The position numbers and the translations under genes were made by a program. The notes below the pieces were generated by a model, which saw only the letters and a program-made list of their open reading frames with translations, made no database searches and had not been told where the DNA came from. 48,556 bases of DNA from Deltaproteobacteria bacterium PRO3 (lineage in GTDB: Bacteria > UBA10199 > DSSB01). Below, in pieces: positions 7,402 through 20,370 of this stretch (the first letter of the stretch is position 1; each line of letters starts with the position of its first letter). Location of the stretch: assembly GCA_030263375.1 (NCBI GenBank), contig SZOV01000014.1, forward strand, positions 1 to 48,556, written 5' to 3'.

Positions 7402-10122
7402 TTATTGCAGCGAAGCCAGGTCGGTGACCGCCGTGATCTCCTCTTCCTCCTCGGAAGTTTCCGGCGCTTGTCTGAAAAGGCCCAATTCGCGCTCGAAGAC
7501 CCGAGCGATGCCGTCGGAGCAGGAGAGGATCTTGTCGCCGCGGTCCACCGCGCTCTTCGGGCAGCGGACGCCGCGCAGCTGCTCGTAGACGAGGCGCTGG
7601 TCGACGCCGCTGCTCAGGCAGAGGCTGAGCAGGCGGGAAATGGTCTCGGTCTGCGCGCTGGCGCAGGTGCCGGTCGGGCCGAGCTGGGCGCGGACCTCGT
7701 AGGGGCCCCGCGCGTCGCGGGCGAAACTGACGTGCATCGGACCGCAGCCGGTGTGGATGAGGCGGTTGCTCGCCTGCAGGACCTCGGGCCGGGGGCGGGG
7801 CCGGATGCCGGGCGCGGCGCCGGACGCCGGGTCCGCGACGCCCAGGATGGAGGCGGCGAGGGAATGGGCGGCGGGTTCGGGGGAATCCGCAGTCTCGGAG
7901 ACCGAGGCCTCCGGTTCGAGGGCCGGCGAATTCTCGGCGGCGAGGCCTGCGGCGTCGGACGCCGCGGCCTCGTCGGAGACCGCTTCGTCCACCGCGGCGG
8001 CCAGGTCCTCGAGGCTCAAGACCAAGGAGGCCTCCGCCGCCTCGGCGGCGAGGGGGGCGGTCTCCGCCTCCGTCGCCTCGGGGATCGACGCTTCAGGGAG
8101 AAAATGGTGTTCTCCGGCGATGCGGACCTGGCTCAGGCCGTAGCCGCGGGCCGCTCGCAAGAGCTCGACCAGCGCCTCGTGGGTCAGGGCCTCGGGGAGC
8201 CCCAGCTCGCCCGTCACCGGCAGGTCGCAGTGTCGCTGGGCGGCGCCGAGGATCTTGAGGGGCCACTCCGGGGCGATCTCAGCGCGCTTGGCGAAAAGCC
8301 GGCGCAGCGGGCGGGGCGCGGACTCGGCCTCGCGGACGCTCTGCTTTTCGAGCACCTCCGCCGCGATGGTCTCGTTCCAGACCCGGCGGCGCTGCGCGAT
8401 CTGCTGCAAGAGAGCGAGCGGGCGCCCTTCCTCGACGACGGAATCGAGCGGCTCGAGTCCGGGGCTGACCTCGGCCAAGTCGGCCAGGCTGACCTCCGCG
8501 CGGATCGCCAGCAGGGCCTCGTGCCGCGGCGCGAGCTCGACGGGGCCTTCGGCGGGGGGCTCCCGTCGCTCGGTCAGGGCCGCGGCGGCGGCCTGCGCCT
8601 CTTGGCGCAGGAAGCGAAAGATCTTTTCGGCCAGGACCACGGCGTCCTCGCTATCGTAGGGGATGCCCAGCTTCAGCAGAAGCTCGGCAAAGCCCATCAC
8701 GCCCAGGCCCAGGCGCCGCGGCGTCTCGCGAGGGCTCTCATAGCCGGCGGCGGCGACCTCGAAGAGATTGTCGAGGAAGTGCACCGCGGTGCGCGTCATC
8801 CGGCGCAGCTTGGCCCAGTCGACGTCGTCGCCGGCCCCGACGATGGATAAATTAAGCGAGCCGAGACTGCCCCCCTCGTATCGGCTTAGCGCGGGAGTGC
8901 CGCCGGGATGGCCGGTCTCCAAATGGCTGAGGCGGGAGTTAGCGCGGGCGCCTGAGGCCTTATCGAAGCAGACCAGGCTCGGCTCGCTTTTCTTCCAGGT
9001 CACTAGCAAAACGTTTTCGAGGGCGGAGAGATCGGCTTCCTCCTCCGGGACCCGCCACTCGAAGCGAAACTTGGGATAGTATTTTCCCGAGAGGGCCAGC
9101 TCGGCCAAGGCCGCCGCGTCGGGATGGTCCGCGGCCAGGCGCAGGGCCACCGAGGCGGGCAGGGCCTGATCGTCGGGGAGCGCCATCAGGCAGCACTCGA
9201 CGCCCGAGAAGAAGCGCTCGAGGCTCGCGGTCGCGCTGGATGCGTAGGCCTTCGGCGCCTCGAGGGCGAAGACTACCTCGCCGCCCCTTCGCCACAACGC
9301 CGCGGCCTCGTCCAAGAGGGCGGGCAGCGCCTCGGCGTCCATCCGCCAGCGCAGGGCCGTCGGTCCCCAGCGGCGGGGCGGGGAGTCGGGGCCCTCGAGG
9401 AATTGGAAGAGGACGGGGAGCTGCGGGTAAAATTCTTGGTTGGCCATCGCGTTGAAGAACTCGACGGCCAGGATCTCCGGCTCGCAGGCCCCCGGCCCTT
9501 GGGCCTCGGCACCGGCGGCGAGCGTCGCGATCTCGTCGTAGAAGGCCTCGAGGCGCGCGGCGAGCTGCGGGTCGTCGAGGCCGAAGACCTCGCGCATCCG
9601 GCGCAGGGCGCGGGGCGAGACCTTGACGCCGGCCTTCGGCGGCAGGGGGCGCCCCGAGGGCGCCGCGCCGCGGGGCTGCAAAAATTTTTCGAGGGTGGGG
9701 AGTTGGGCGGCGGCGAGCTTGGCGGCCGGCGTTTCGGCGGAAGACTTCGCCTCGGGGGCGGGCTCCGGCGGGATCTCGGCGTCGGGATAGAGGGTGACGG
9801 TCGGCTCTTCCTCGGGCCGCGTTGCGACCTTGGAGCGGCGCCGGCGGATCTCGATCAGGCCGAGCTCCTCCAGTTTGAATTGCACGATCTCGCTGATGAG
9901 CTCGGGGCTTAAATGGGGGTTGGCGCGGCGCTTGAGTTCGGCCTCGACCTCTTCGCCGATCTGTTGGGCCAGCTCGGGGCGCAGCCGCTCGTTGCCCAGC
10001 GAGAGCAGCTCGCTGACCAAGCGTTGCCGGTCGAAGAGGGGGGCTTGGCTTTGGGGGGCGGGGCGAACCGTGGATAACTTCCTCCCCGAAAGGTCCTTTT
10101 TTACAGCCGAACTCGTTCGCAT
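7402..10122 (-). CDS. Class II ribonucleotide reductase-like protein with lost active site (RNR pseudoenzyme)
   Basis: This protein has 906 residues. Residues ~29-98 resemble an ATP-cone. The middle retains RNR landmarks: GGSLGSLNLS, RRLGLGVMGFAELLLKLGIP, SPGLEPL and IAPEWPLKILGAAQRHCD. The C-terminus (from ~790, HTGCGPMHVSF, through GVRCP to LSCSDGIARVFE) is the TSCPD-type domain of B12-dependent RNRs. The NPCGE motif has become HPGGT: the thiyl-radical Cys is Gly407 and the Glu is Thr409. The PTGTIS phosphate loop is AEVSLA (542-547), and the usual N-terminal LSAC cysteine is absent. An acidic Ala/Glu-rich linker precedes the C-terminal domain. The start at ATG 10122 was chosen for its GGAGGA site; a GTG at 10161 is also in frame. 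A nucleotide-sensing or RNR-partner role is inferred; the real reductase must lie elsewhere. Confidence 0.85.
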   Translation of the reverse strand: MRTSSAVKKDLSGRKLSTVRPAPQSQAPLFDRQRLVSELLSLGNERLRPELAQQIGEEVEAELKRRANPHLSPELISEIVQFKLEELGLIEIRRRRSKVATRPEEEPTVTLYPDAEIPPEPAPEAKSSAETPAAKLAAAQLPTLEKFLQPRGAAPSGRPLPPKAGVKVSPRALRRMREVFGLDDPQLAARLEAFYDEIATLAAGAEAQGPGACEPEILAVEFFNAMANQEFYPQLPVLFQFLEGPDSPPRRWGPTALRWRMDAEALPALLDEAAALWRRGGEVVFALEAPKAYASSATASLERFFSGVECCLMALPDDQALPASVALRLAADHPDAAALAELALSGKYYPKFRFEWRVPEEEADLSALENVLLVTWKKSEPSLVCFDKASGARANSRLSHLETGHPGGTPALSRYEGGSLGSLNLSIVGAGDDVDWAKLRRMTRTAVHFLDNLFEVAAAGYESPRETPRRLGLGVMGFAELLLKLGIPYDSEDAVVLAEKIFRFLRQEAQAAAAALTERREPPAEGPVELAPRHEALLAIRAEVSLADLAEVSPGLEPLDSVVEEGRPLALLQQIAQRRRVWNETIAAEVLEKQSVREAESAPRPLRRLFAKRAEIAPEWPLKILGAAQRHCDLPVTGELGLPEALTHEALVELLRAARGYGLSQVRIAGEHHFLPEASIPEATEAETAPLAAEAAEASLVLSLEDLAAAVDEAVSDEAAASDAAGLAAENSPALEPEASVSETADSPEPAAHSLAASILGVADPASGAAPGIRPRPRPEVLQASNRLIHTGCGPMHVSFARDARGPYEVRAQLGPTGTCASAQTETISRLLSLCLSSGVDQRLVYEQLRGVRCPKSAVDRGDKILSCSDGIARVFERELGLFRQAPETSEEEEEITAVTDLASLQ

Positions 10123-10141
10123 CCCTCGTTCCTCCATCGAG

Positions 10142-10173
10142 CTATCCACAGGTCCATTCACAAGTTATACACA
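10142..10173. promoter_or_regulatory. DnaA-box-like sites upstream of the RNR-like gene
   Basis: TTATACACA at 10165-10173 fits the DnaA consensus TTATNCACA at 9 of 9 positions. CTATCCACA at 10142-10150 fits TTATCCACA at 8 of 9. A third near-match (CGTGGATAA, 10069-10077, opposite orientation) lies inside the first codons. DnaA sites in front of a ribonucleotide reductase operon are known from E. coli nrdAB. One box overlaps the first NrdR-like site. Confidence 0.5.
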
Positions 10174-10216
10174 GTATATTGGGGCTGTGACTCCTAAACA
10201 CCACAAGATCTTGTGG
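10169..10216 (-). promoter_or_regulatory. Pair of NrdR-box-like operators
   Basis: ACACAGTATATTGGGG (10169-10184) matches the NrdR consensus ACACWATATATWGTGT at 13 of 16 positions. CCACAAGATCTTGTGG (10201-10216) matches at 12 of 16 and is a perfect dyad. Their centres are exactly 32 bp apart with a 16-bp gap, the spacing known for NrdR-controlled operons. A -10-like TATACT on the minus strand lies within the first box. This is independent evidence that the downstream pseudoenzyme belongs to the ribonucleotide reductase regulon. Confidence 0.7.
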
Positions 10217-10834
10217 TCTGTCAAACATTCGCGTCGGGGACCGGCGGGGGCAAAATTGAAAAGACTCGACATTTTGCGGGCTTGACCGGGAGAAAAAAAT
10301 TGCGGCGCTTAAGGCGCGGGCACGGGCTCGCGGCGGGTCGATTTTTAAGCCTTTGAAACTCCACAAAAAAATCCGAGGTGAATTTTTTAGGAGGGTCGCG
10401 GAGGCGCGAAAAAAAATCGGAGCCGAGGCCTTGTTTTCCGCCTTGCCGTCGCCACAGTGTAAAAAAAGAAAAAAACTCCCTGGGGTTTTTGCACTGAGAA
10501 GGGCGAGGCACGCGATCGCGGGGTTTTTGAGAGAGGTCTCGCGAGGGAAGGGAGCGCCTTTCCTCGTGAGATTGCGAGCGCCGTCGCGAAAGAAAAATCA
10601 TCACACGGCGCGTCAAGCGTCTTGACATTTTCGCTTGAAAGATCAAAGGCTTTGCTACGGGATTTTTCTTGCGATTTTTTTTTTGAATCGAGATAGAATC
10701 TTTTGGCGCCTTGGGCGTTAAGCGGAAAAGGCCCCGGACCTGGGCCTTTCCAAATCACAATCGAATTTTTTCTGCGCCGACGCGACGGATGTCGCGCGAA
10801 GGGCGCGGGTATTGTTCCGGAAGAAAGGCGCGCG
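10217..10834. other. 618-bp gene-poor region with A/T tracts
   Basis: No convincing gene is seen here; the reading frames present lack plausible starts or similarity. The stretch alternates GC-rich sequence with A- and T-runs of 5-9 bases. It holds an inverted repeat TCAAGCG/CGCTTGA (10613-10619, 10632-10638) enclosing TTGACA (10622-10627), and TAGAAT at 10694-10699 as a possible -10 for the downstream lipoprotein gene. A small RNA cannot be excluded. Confidence 0.4.
10724..10751 (+). terminator. Hairpin in the leader of the mltD-like gene
   Basis: GGAAAAGGCCC (10724-10734) and GGGCCTTTCC (10742-10751) pair around a seven-base loop, with a run of six T about 16 bases further on. If transcription starts at the TAGAAT upstream, this would be an attenuator-like structure in the 5' leader. 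It could equally end a short upstream transcript. Confidence 0.4.
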
Positions 10835-13315
10835 ATGCGACGAATACTCCTCCCGATCCTAGCTGCGGTCCTGCTGGTCAGCGCCTGCGGTTCCTCGCCC
10901 AAACAAGCCAAGCCCCATCACGCCAAGAGCAAAAAATACTCCGATCTCGCCGTCGACTCCGACGGCCGCCGCGGCGGATTTTCCAATGCTCGGGGCCGCT
11001 CCACTAGCGAAGACGAGGCCTTGAGCCTCGAGGACATCATCTACGACTCCTTGGGCCAGAAGCACGCCCCCGGCGTCCGCTACTCCCGCTCCTACGCGGT
11101 CGAGGAGGGCAAGTTCGACATCCCGATGACCTATAACGATCGGGTCCAGAAGTGGATCGACTACTTCACCGGCCGCGGGCGCGGCCACTACGAGCGCTAC
11201 CTCTCGCGCTCGGGCCGCTTCATCCCCTACATGCACGCGGTGCTCAAGAAGTACGGGATGCCCAAGGACATCGTTTATCTGAGCATGATCGAGAGCGGGT
11301 TCAACACCCGCGCCAACTCCTGGGCCTCGGCAGTGGGTCCCTGGCAGTTCATCAAGTCGACCGGGGCGCTCTACGGCCTCAACGTCGACTACTATGTCGA
11401 CGAGCGGCGCGACGTCGAAAAGTCCACGCACGCCGCCGCGCAGCACCTGAAAGATCTCTACGACGAGTTCGGCGATTGGTATCTGGCCTTCGGCGCTTAC
11501 AACGCGGGCGCGGGCAAGATTCGCAACGCGATCTCGCGGCACGGCCGAAATTTCTGGGACATGGCCGACGGCAACTACCTGCGGCAAGAGACCAAGGATT
11601 ACGTGCCGAAGATCCTCGCGGCCGCCATCATCGGGCACAATCCGGCGAAGTACGGCTTCCGCGACGTCAACTACCAGGCCCCCATCGACTACGAAAAAGT
11701 AAAGATGAGCTCGCCCACCGACCTCGAGGTCGCGGCCGAATGTGCGGGGGTCGACCCCGACCTGATCCGCCTGCTCAACTCCGAGCTTTTGCAAGACATG
11801 ACGCCGCCGCACATCCCGGGCTATACGCTCAAGATCCCGCGCGGCACGCGCGACCGGTTCATGCGCAAGTACGCGGCCTTGAGCCCTTCCCAGCGCATGC
11901 GCAGCATCGAGTACGTCGTGCAGCGCGGCGACTCGCTGGGCGAGATCGCCGACAAGTTCGGCGTCTCTGAGGCCCAGATCGCCAAGGCCAACCCGGGCGA
12001 CGTCGAGGTCCGCAACGAGAAGCGCACCGAGAAGGTCAAGGTCTACGGCAAGCGTGGCAAGGCCAAGTGGCAGAAGCGTACCTTTACTGTCGCGCGCTAC
12101 GAAGTCGATCCCGGCAGCCGCCTGACCATCCCGCGGGGCCGCGGCGGTCGCGGCGATTCGATGAGTGACGACGCGGCCGCGCACGCCGCCAAGGGACGCT
12201 TCGGCATCAACGTCGCTAAGCTCGGCAGTCCGGGCGACGAGAAGGCGAAAAACAAGAAGGACAAGAAGAAGGACAAGGCCAAGCCGGAGCAGGAGGAATT
12301 GCGGGTCGCCCAGCGCGAGCCCTTGCCGGCCGCGCCGGTCGAGGCGGCCAAGCCCCCCGTGCGTCACGACGACCTCGCGATCGAGGGCGATCCCTATGCC
12401 GGCCGCGAGGCGCGGCGGGCCAGCGCGGAACCGGCGGCTGCGGAGACACCCGAGGCGCCGGCCCTTCCGAAGAAAGATTCCCCCGGCGAGTTGGTCGCGG
12501 GCGGGCCTTCCGACGCGGTCGAAGGTGCCTCCGACAAGGCCAACGCAAATCGCGAGACGCCCTTGGCCTTCAACGACCGTCCCGCCGGCGCGGCGCCCGC
12601 CCCGGCGAGCGCCGAGGCGCCCAGCGACGCGCAGCTGCGCGAGGCGGTGGAAGGCGTCCGCAAGACCGACGATTTGGCCCTAAGCCCGGGCGAGGCCGCG
12701 GAGGCCTCCGCGCCGGCGGCCGAAGCCGCCGCGCCGGCCGCGGCCCAGCCGGTCAAGGCCGCTTCCTATCACACGGTCAAGCGCGGCGAGACCCTCGCGG
12801 GCATCGCGACGAAATACGGCGTCTCGGTGGCGGATCTCAAGGAGTGGAATCCCAAGCGCCTCAAGGGCGGGCTGAAGTCCGGGACCAAACTGGTGGTTTA
12901 CGGCGAAAAGGCCCCGGCCGTGGCCGCCCCCAAGGGTCGCACCGGCGCGGCGGCGAAATCTTCGCCGCTCTACACCGTGAAGCGCGGCGACACCCTCTCG
13001 GAGGTCGCGGCCCAGCACGGCGTCTCGGTGGCCGACCTCCAGCGCTGGAACGGCAAGAAGGTTGCCAACGGCTTGTTGACTGGGACCAAGATCGTCGTCA
13101 GCGATCCGGGCACGAAGGCCCCGGCCTCGACACGGGTGGCGAGCGCCGCCCCGGCCAAGGCGAAGGTCGTCAAGTATAAGGTCAAGCGCGGCGACAATCT
13201 CACCACCATCGCGCGCAAGCACGACACCACCACGCAGGAGATCCTCAAGCTGAACGGGCTGAAGAGCCCGAAGGTGTTGCCCGGGGCGATCCTCGTGGTG
13301 CGGCGGGGGAAATAA
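10835..13315 (+). CDS. MltD-type membrane-bound lytic murein transglycosylase, lipoprotein with four LysM domains
   Basis: This 826-residue envelope lipoprotein cleaves peptidoglycan glycan strands. The signal peptide MRRILLPILAAVLLVSAC gives lipidated Cys18. The SLT domain follows, with catalytic Glu153 in MIESGFNTRANSWASAVGP, then WQFIKSTGALYGL and AFGAYNAGAGKI. LysM domains start near residues 360, 645, 713 and 781 (for example YTVKRGDTLSEVAAQHGVS). Residues ~410-640 are a long Ala/Pro/Lys linker. The start was moved to ATG 10835 because upstream in-frame codons are not signal-like. With about 830 residues it is much longer than E. coli MltD (~450), owing to the linker and extra LysM copies. 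The gene converges with the kinase gene. Confidence 0.93.
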   Translation: MRRILLPILAAVLLVSACGSSPKQAKPHHAKSKKYSDLAVDSDGRRGGFSNARGRSTSEDEALSLEDIIYDSLGQKHAPGVRYSRSYAVEEGKFDIPMTYNDRVQKWIDYFTGRGRGHYERYLSRSGRFIPYMHAVLKKYGMPKDIVYLSMIESGFNTRANSWASAVGPWQFIKSTGALYGLNVDYYVDERRDVEKSTHAAAQHLKDLYDEFGDWYLAFGAYNAGAGKIRNAISRHGRNFWDMADGNYLRQETKDYVPKILAAAIIGHNPAKYGFRDVNYQAPIDYEKVKMSSPTDLEVAAECAGVDPDLIRLLNSELLQDMTPPHIPGYTLKIPRGTRDRFMRKYAALSPSQRMRSIEYVVQRGDSLGEIADKFGVSEAQIAKANPGDVEVRNEKRTEKVKVYGKRGKAKWQKRTFTVARYEVDPGSRLTIPRGRGGRGDSMSDDAAAHAAKGRFGINVAKLGSPGDEKAKNKKDKKKDKAKPEQEELRVAQREPLPAAPVEAAKPPVRHDDLAIEGDPYAGREARRASAEPAAAETPEAPALPKKDSPGELVAGGPSDAVEGASDKANANRETPLAFNDRPAGAAPAPASAEAPSDAQLREAVEGVRKTDDLALSPGEAAEASAPAAEAAAPAAAQPVKAASYHTVKRGETLAGIATKYGVSVADLKEWNPKRLKGGLKSGTKLVVYGEKAPAVAAPKGRTGAAAKSSPLYTVKRGDTLSEVAAQHGVSVADLQRWNGKKVANGLLTGTKIVVSDPGTKAPASTRVASAAPAKAKVVKYKVKRGDNLTTIARKHDTTTQEILKLNGLKSPKVLPGAILVVRRGK

Positions 13316-13319
13316 AGGA

Positions 13320-13330
13320 AAGGTTCGCCC

Positions 13331-13334
<4 letters not shown>
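13320..13334. repeat. Half copy of the bioF palindromic repeat
   Basis: AAGGTTCGCCCCTAC here differs at one position from the right arm end AAGGTTCGTCCCTAC at 4096-4110. It lies between two convergent genes and overlaps the TAG stop of the kinase/sigma-54 activator gene (13333-13331). No complementary arm is nearby, so it appears to be a decayed or solo half element. Confidence 0.6.
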
Positions 13335-18298
<4,964 letters not shown>

Positions 18299-18428
18299 TC
18301 CGCAACTCCGGGCCCCGGCGGGGCGATAATATATTGGAAGAAATCTTTTTCTTACGGGGGCCGTCGGGCACACGGCCTTAAATGTAATGAAAAATCAGGG
18401 GGTTGTTAATCCTACCCGCACCGTCATT

Positions 18429-18449
18429 ACAGAAATTATACATTTCTGT
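18429..18449. promoter_or_regulatory. Inverted repeat in divergent promoter region
   Basis: ACAGAAAT and ATTTCTGT (18429-18436, 18442-18449) form a perfect 8-bp dyad with a five-base centre, in the 308-bp gap between the divergent kinase/activator and lipoprotein genes. The size and placement are those of a regulator-binding site. Confidence 0.5.
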
Positions 18450-18470
18450 CCCCCGACCCGACTATCAAAA

Positions 18471-18485
18471 TTCTATAAAATAGAA
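18471..18485. promoter_or_regulatory. Second AT-rich dyad, possible promoter/operator
   Basis: TTCTATAAAATAGAA is a perfect 6+3+6 dyad that contains TATAAA, so it may combine a -10 element with an operator. It lies 22 bp beyond the first dyad. The rest of 18299-18606 shows nothing further recognisable, and in particular no TGGCA-N9-TTGC sigma-54 signature. Confidence 0.45.
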
Positions 18486-18606
18486 CAATTTCTTAAGGGA
18501 AGGGCCTCCTCTTCGGAGCCTGGCCACAAGCCGAGGCTTTCACAGGGGAATCAGGCCTGCTAAGGTTATCCGAGCGGGGGCGCGAGGGTATTTTGGAGCG
18601 TAGGGA

Positions 18607-20367
18607 ATGAAGCGGAACATGTGGCACATCTTGGGGTTCTTTCTGGCCGCCCTGCTTTGGGGCTGTGGCGGTGCGGGCGGTCCTGCCGCCGGCGCCGGCG
18701 GCGCCTTGGACGGCGGCGGGAATTTCGCCGCGGGGCCGGTGTCCCTGCCGGCGCCCAGCATCGTGGCGCCCGACGCGCCTGTCACCTGGACCAGCATCTC
18801 CTGCACCAACACCCCCGGCCCCAACTTCGAGTGCCGCGGGACCTCTCAGTCGGTCCTTCCCAACACCGAGATTCAATTTCGCATCTTCGCCCCCGCTGCG
18901 GCGGTGCCCCGCGACACCTTCACTACCGTCGCCGACGCCCAAGGCGTGTGGTCGGTGACCCGCGCCGGCGAGGCGGGCGAGTCCGTCGAGATCTGCCCCA
19001 AGGAAAACGGCGTCTGCGGCTCCTTCCGTCTCTACAAGCTGCCGCCGGAGGGTGGCGTGGTGGACGGCAATTCCGGGACGATGAAGAACTTAGTGATCGA
19101 CCCGCAGGGTGACAGTTGGCACTCGCGGCTCATGCCGAAGAGTTTTAGGTTGGGTCGTCTCGTCGCCTCCTGGTTCGTGCCGGAGGCGCGGGCCCAAGAG
19201 GCGCTGCGTCCCTACACCCCCATCTTTTGCGGGGACCTGACGTCTTTCGAGATCCTGGAGGCCGTCGGCACGGCTCCTGTCCCGAAGTGCGACCTGTTCC
19301 GGGCCCAACGCGGCGGCGGTCCTTCGATACGCGCCGTTACCTTCGACAATTGCCAGCAGAGCGACATCCGCTCGGTGGTCAGCCTGCGCCACCCGCGCAC
19401 CGGCCAGCCGGTCTTGCTGGTTGCGGTGAAGAACCGCGTCCACGTCGTGGAGACGCAGCCCTCGCCGCGCATCGTGTGGGCCTATAGCTTCCCGGGCGAC
19501 GTCGTTTCTATCTTGGATCAGGGAGATCGATTCGTCGCCGTCGTCAATGCCCCCACCGGCGTTGCGCACAATCTTTACTATGTTGATCTGAGGCAGAAGG
19601 CGCCGGAAGGCACGGGCTGCTACCCCGCCCTCGATTGGTTGAAGGGGACGGAGAACGTCACCTCGTCAGACAGCTTAAGCGAAACCTTCACGATGGTGGT
19701 CTACAAGCAGCCGGGCGTCTACCAGGTGATGCTGGGCCGGCACGTCCCGGGCAGCACGGCCTTTCGTAATCAGCCCTGGCCGCTGCTGCCGCCTTCCAAC
19801 ACGCCACTGGAGGCCCGAATCCTCAAGGTCGAGCAGAACTGGGTCTGGGTCGCGGTCCTGAACGCCGCGCAGAAGAACATCAAGATCGTGAAGCACTTCA
19901 TGCCCGACGCCGACGTCCTCGTCCTGGGCGGCGAGCCGGATCCAGTGCAGGAGATCGCCCTCGAGGGACTGTCGCTGGGAACCGGCAACCTGAGTGTCTT
20001 TCGCCCGCACCTCTTCAACGTCAACCGCGAGACCCGCGAGCTGGTCTTCGTCGACGTGTCGGAGCAGGGCTCGAAGTTCGTGGCGATCCCCTACGCCTGG
20101 GTGGACGGCAACGTCGGCCCCGTCCGCACGGCGAGCGTCACCGACTTGGGCGGCGCCAGCCCCGCCTCGTTGCGCCGGGACACCAGCGAGGCCGGCGCCG
20201 GCTGGGCCTACAACGACGGCACTTGGCAGATCCGCCGCGTACGCACGCAGCGCGAAAATTTGCAGATTCAGCTGCCCGCGCATCTTCTGACGGAGGGTGT
20301 GCCGGTACAATTCTACCTCCGGGACGGCGCCGCTCCGGCCCCTGCGACGGAAGAGGATGAGGAATAA
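18607..20367 (+). CDS. Lipoprotein of unknown function, first of a tandem paralogous pair
   Basis: This protein has 586 residues. The signal peptide MKRNMWHILGFFLAALLWGC ends in a lipobox with Cys20, followed by a Gly/Ala-rich spacer. The segment GNFAAGPVSLPAPSI reappears almost unchanged in the next gene, as do the following cysteine-containing domain (CTNTPGPNFECRG) and the pattern EGGVVDGNSGTMKNL. The remainder is beta-rich without a family I recognise. It probably sits in the outer membrane or periplasm. It is three bases upstream of its paralogue and divergent from the kinase/sigma-54 activator, which might regulate it. Confidence 0.8.
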   Translation: MKRNMWHILGFFLAALLWGCGGAGGPAAGAGGALDGGGNFAAGPVSLPAPSIVAPDAPVTWTSISCTNTPGPNFECRGTSQSVLPNTEIQFRIFAPAAAVPRDTFTTVADAQGVWSVTRAGEAGESVEICPKENGVCGSFRLYKLPPEGGVVDGNSGTMKNLVIDPQGDSWHSRLMPKSFRLGRLVASWFVPEARAQEALRPYTPIFCGDLTSFEILEAVGTAPVPKCDLFRAQRGGGPSIRAVTFDNCQQSDIRSVVSLRHPRTGQPVLLVAVKNRVHVVETQPSPRIVWAYSFPGDVVSILDQGDRFVAVVNAPTGVAHNLYYVDLRQKAPEGTGCYPALDWLKGTENVTSSDSLSETFTMVVYKQPGVYQVMLGRHVPGSTAFRNQPWPLLPPSNTPLEARILKVEQNWVWVAVLNAAQKNIKIVKHFMPDADVLVLGGEPDPVQEIALEGLSLGTGNLSVFRPHLFNVNRETRELVFVDVSEQGSKFVAIPYAWVDGNVGPVRTASVTDLGGASPASLRRDTSEAGAGWAYNDGTWQIRRVRTQRENLQIQLPAHLLTEGVPVQFYLRDGAAPAPATEEDEE

Positions 20368-20370
20368 GCG

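Noticed and set aside
10069-10260. Replication origin suggested by DnaA boxes
   Set aside because: Only three boxes of mixed quality, no dnaA/dnaN/gidA neighbours and no AT-rich 13-mer array; regulation of the RNR-like gene explains them better.
10440-10470. GCCACAGTG resembling a cobalamin riboswitch core
   Set aside because: None of the other conserved B12-box segments surround it, and it is not correctly placed for either neighbouring gene.
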